In this document: positions 20,760 to 21,167 of the stretch, piece by piece | How the letters are laid out: the number at the start of each line of letters is the position of its first letter | Position numbering within the stretch: the first letter of the stretch is position 1 | Virus record (IMG/VR): IMGVR_UViG_3300000553_000392 | Location: 1 to 21,167 of that record | Length of the DNA: 21,167 bases | DNA from: a virus | Strand: one strand, 5' to 3' | Notes under the pieces: model-generated | What the model saw: only the letters and a program-made list of their open reading frames with translations | Database searches by the model: none | What the model was told of the DNA's origin: nothing | Made by a program: the position numbers and the translations under genes

Positions 20760-21167
20760 CATCCTTCTACAGTTAGGGGTCGATAGCGCACACTTATCTG
20801 GCAAACACTGTCCATGCCCAATCTGTGGCGGTAAGGATCGCTTTCGGTTTGATAATAAGAAGGGAGATGGCAATTGGATTTGCTCTAACTGCGGTGCGGG
20901 TAATGGATTTAACTTGGTGTCGCGAATCAGGGGAATACCAGCCGGGGATGTCCTCAAAATGGTAGAACCATTGATAGATACCGCCGCACTGAGGGCCGTG
21001 CCAAAAGTTGATACGGAAAAAACTCATGCGTCAGCGGAACGGTTTTGGAAAAGCACGCGGAGGGTCATGAATGGCTCTCCGGTGTGGTCGTACCTTACAA
21101 CACGATTAAATGGCTTCTATGCCTCCCCTGTCATTCGTGAGGGCCATGCAACACATCCCGACGGTGA
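20713..21167 (+). CDS. DNA primase with P4-type zinc ribbon (partial, 3' end outside window)
   Basis: The first 151 codons of an open frame that runs past the right edge. I chose the ATG at 20713 (MNFATAIAQS), preceded by GTGAG; it overlaps the helicase end by 47 bases. Residues 30-70 form the Prim_Zn_Ribbon pattern: C33/C35-x2-C38-GGKDRFRF, then WICSNCGAGNGFNLV with C57 and C60. This domain begins primases and primase-helicases of phage P4/T7 type and helps recognise the priming site. A helical stretch follows (residues 90-125, with a WKSTRRVM segment). The TOPRIM and any helicase domain would lie beyond the window. Confidence 0.87.
   Translation, partial: MNFATAIAQSHGKWHSILLQLGVDSAHLSGKHCPCPICGGKDRFRFDNKKGDGNWICSNCGAGNGFNLVSRIRGIPAGDVLKMVEPLIDTAALRAVPKVDTEKTHASAERFWKSTRRVMNGSPVWSYLTTRLNGFYASPVIREGHATHPDG

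Noticed and set aside
1-21167. CRISPR array, diversity-generating retroelement, retron or toxin-antitoxin pair
   Set aside because: No regularly spaced repeats, no reverse transcriptase motif and no toxin-antitoxin-like gene pair could be found on either strand.

Overview
The window is a gene-dense piece of a tailed bacteriophage genome (Caudoviricetes), most probably a podophage of a Gram-negative host. The evidence is a P22 gp10-like tail stabilization protein, an SU10-type head-tail adaptor, two very large proteins in the position of ejection (internal virion) proteins, and a holin plus glycoside-hydrolase-108 endolysin lysis pair. No ribosomal RNA, tRNA, integrase, CRISPR array or insertion sequence is visible. 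No gap between genes exceeds about 85 bases. The host cannot be named from the sequence.

Left arm, 1-13484, all rightward (late genes). The order is: end of a glycine-rich tail-fibre-like protein, a small DUF7936-like protein, two small unknowns (one with a C-terminal membrane segment), 3TM holin, endolysin, adaptor, gp10-like protein, a small structural protein that appears to start at an ATC codon, a protein with a duplicated YVIP module, a GNAT-like acetyltransferase, a 1058-residue protein with an internal S74 chaperone domain, and a 768-residue putative ejection protein. Three free-standing HNH endonuclease genes interrupt this run, each directly in front of a virion or lysis gene.

Middle, 18035 down to 13481, all leftward. 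This is a recombination and DNA-metabolism operon: Gp157-like protein, ERF single-strand annealing protein, an SSB-like protein ending in an acidic tip, a protein made of two tandem repeats, a small helical protein, an HNH endonuclease, a PD-(D/E)XK-type nuclease candidate, two overlapping HNH genes, and a small phage protein. It meets the late genes tail to tail, with overlapping stop codons. A 15-bp stem-loop lies just beyond that junction and probably marks the 3' end of late transcripts.

Right arm, 18102-21167, all rightward (replication genes). It holds a small conserved protein, a Cro/C1-type regulator, a RusA resolvase, a DnaA-domain-IV-like protein, a RadD-like SF2 helicase and the start of a zinc-ribbon primase that runs off the window. 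The leftward and rightward early genes diverge from a 66-bp region.

The most striking theme is six HNH genes in about 14 kb. All six are placed so that their 3' end touches or overlaps the start codon of the next gene. Other notable signals are the ATC start, a mid-protein S74 domain, a tandem-repeat protein in the recombination operon, a mosaic junction inside the gp157 gene and a triple-repeat promoter/operator at about 14752-14806.
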